5,546 nucleotides of DNA. Source: Ktedonobacterales bacterium. Its GTDB lineage: Bacteria; Chloroflexota; Ktedonobacteria; Ktedonobacterales; JADMIN01. Shown here piece by piece: positions 5,015-5,546 of the stretch (position 1 is the stretch's first letter; every line of letters starts with the position of its first letter). Below the pieces are notes generated by a model that did no database searches, was not told the origin of the DNA, and saw only the letters and a program-made list of their open reading frames with translations. Location: contig JADMIN010000217.1 of the NCBI GenBank assembly GCA_015478575.1, positions 1 to 5,546 on the forward strand. Direction: 5' to 3'. The translations under genes and the position numbers were made by a program.

Positions 5015-5546
5015 ATGCGAGGGCCAACGACCGACCACATTCCAGGCGCTGAGGTGCGGCGCGCACCCCAGCGCGCGCGCGCGACGACCAGCCGCTCACC
5101 ACGATCGGGGCGAGTGGCGGCACAGGCGGCGCTCTTCCCGCCCGGCGAGGTACACACCACCCGCGACGTGACCCCGCGCGATAGGGCAACATCCGCCGCG
5201 ACGATGCCCGCTCTGCCCGCCATCGCGCCCGCCGCGCCGACGCCGCGCCGCCTGGGCATGGGCACCGCCACGGCAATGCCAGGGCTTTCGCCCTATCCCT
5301 ATATCTCACAGACGGGCGCCACGGCGCCGGATCCCGATGTCTGGCTGATCGCCGCCGCCTCCGCTGGCGGCGGCATGCGCCCGCTGGAGGGTGCCGGGCG
5401 TGCGGGCGCCATCCGCGTGGGTCGCCCCTATGGCCACCTGCGCTCCGTTCGGCCAGTGCTGCCGTCCTCCGCCCTCGAAGAGTCCCTGCCCCGCGCGCGT
5501 CGTAGTCGTGCGGGGGGCGCCGCATCCACCCTGCCAGCCCCACGCC
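5015..5546 (+). CDS. Hypothetical Pro/Ala/Arg-rich protein, 3' end cut by the window
   Basis: I do not recognise this gene. From ATG 5015 the frame stays open for 177 codons to the window edge with no stop, so the C-terminus is missing. The start is supported by GGGAGGG (5001-5007) placed 7 bases upstream and by a promoter about 130 bases further up. The N-terminal ~85 residues are rich in Arg, Ala, Pro and Thr, with no signal peptide or membrane helix, and look disordered. From about residue 95 the composition is more ordered (LSPYPYISQTGA, then PDPDVWLIAAASAGGGMRP). The rest is again Arg/Ala/Pro-rich. No catalytic motif is visible. An antisense ORF covers nearly the same span but is extremely Arg-rich and has no start signals, so the plus strand is preferred. 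That this is a real gene is likely; its function is unknown. Confidence 0.6.
   Translation, partial: MRGPTTDHIPGAEVRRAPQRARATTSRSPRSGRVAAQAALFPPGEVHTTRDVTPRDRATSAATMPALPAIAPAAPTPRRLGMGTATAMPGLSPYPYISQTGATAPDPDVWLIAAASAGGGMRPLEGAGRAGAIRVGRPYGHLRSVRPVLPSSALEESLPRARRSRAGGAASTLPAPR

Noticed and set aside
5068..5084. Alternating CG runs (also at 2091-2104 and 3718-3731) as possible Z-DNA sites
   Set aside because: Short CG alternation is expected by chance at this GC content; two runs are within coding sequence and one is explained by a T-box stem.
5013..5543. Minus-strand ORF antisense to the last gene
   Set aside because: It is extremely Arg-rich, has no start signals and no recognisable motif, whereas the plus-strand frame has a promoter and a well-placed ribosome binding site.

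Overview
This 5.5 kb window of GC-rich bacterial DNA holds four complete protein genes and one gene cut by the right edge. A T-box leader in very GC-rich sequence, together with the style of the proteins (an N-terminal zinc ribbon plus one membrane helix, and a Pip-like hydrolase of actinobacterial/Chloroflexota type), suggests Chloroflexota, perhaps a Ktedonobacteria relative. Actinobacteria remain possible. This placement is an inference; no rRNA or marker gene is present.

Layout. A proline-iminopeptidase-family alpha/beta hydrolase (96-1058, +) and a GNAT acetyltransferase (1168-1698, +) come first. A short AT-richer gap separates them, with a -10-like box and a 15-bp tandem repeat. The region 1699-2371 is not coding. 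It contains a sigma70-type promoter (about 1839-1868) and a T-box riboswitch (about 1875-2240). In the T-box, the Stem I specifier loop, the T-box core sequence, the antiterminator and the competing terminator can all be read directly. The specifier codon is GCC (alanine), and the tRNA-acceptor-pairing bulge UGGU fits a tRNA ending in ACCA, as tRNA-Ala does. The controlled gene (2372-3829, +) encodes an alanyl-tRNA synthetase catalytic-domain homologue of only 485 residues.

This riboswitch and enzyme pair is the main point of interest. The protein keeps the class II active-site motifs but ends where the editing domain of normal AlaRS begins. Aligned by eye with E. coli AlaRS, it lacks both residues (N303 and D400) that read the G3:U70 identity pair of tRNA-Ala. 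It also carries a four-cysteine cluster and an extra linker. An alanine-starvation sensor therefore controls a stripped-down AlaRS paralogue whose substrate is uncertain.

Downstream, the AlaRS-like gene converges on a minus-strand gene (3995-4606) for a zinc-ribbon, single-pass membrane protein. The gap between them holds two copies of a hairpin-bearing direct repeat whose stems differ in sequence but both still pair. The region 4607-5014 separates divergent genes and contains a good promoter reading right. The last gene starts at 5015 and runs off the window; it encodes a Pro/Ala/Arg-rich protein that I do not recognise.

Apart from the T-box/AlaRS-like unit, nothing indicates that the genes work in one pathway. 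Each appears to be its own transcription unit.
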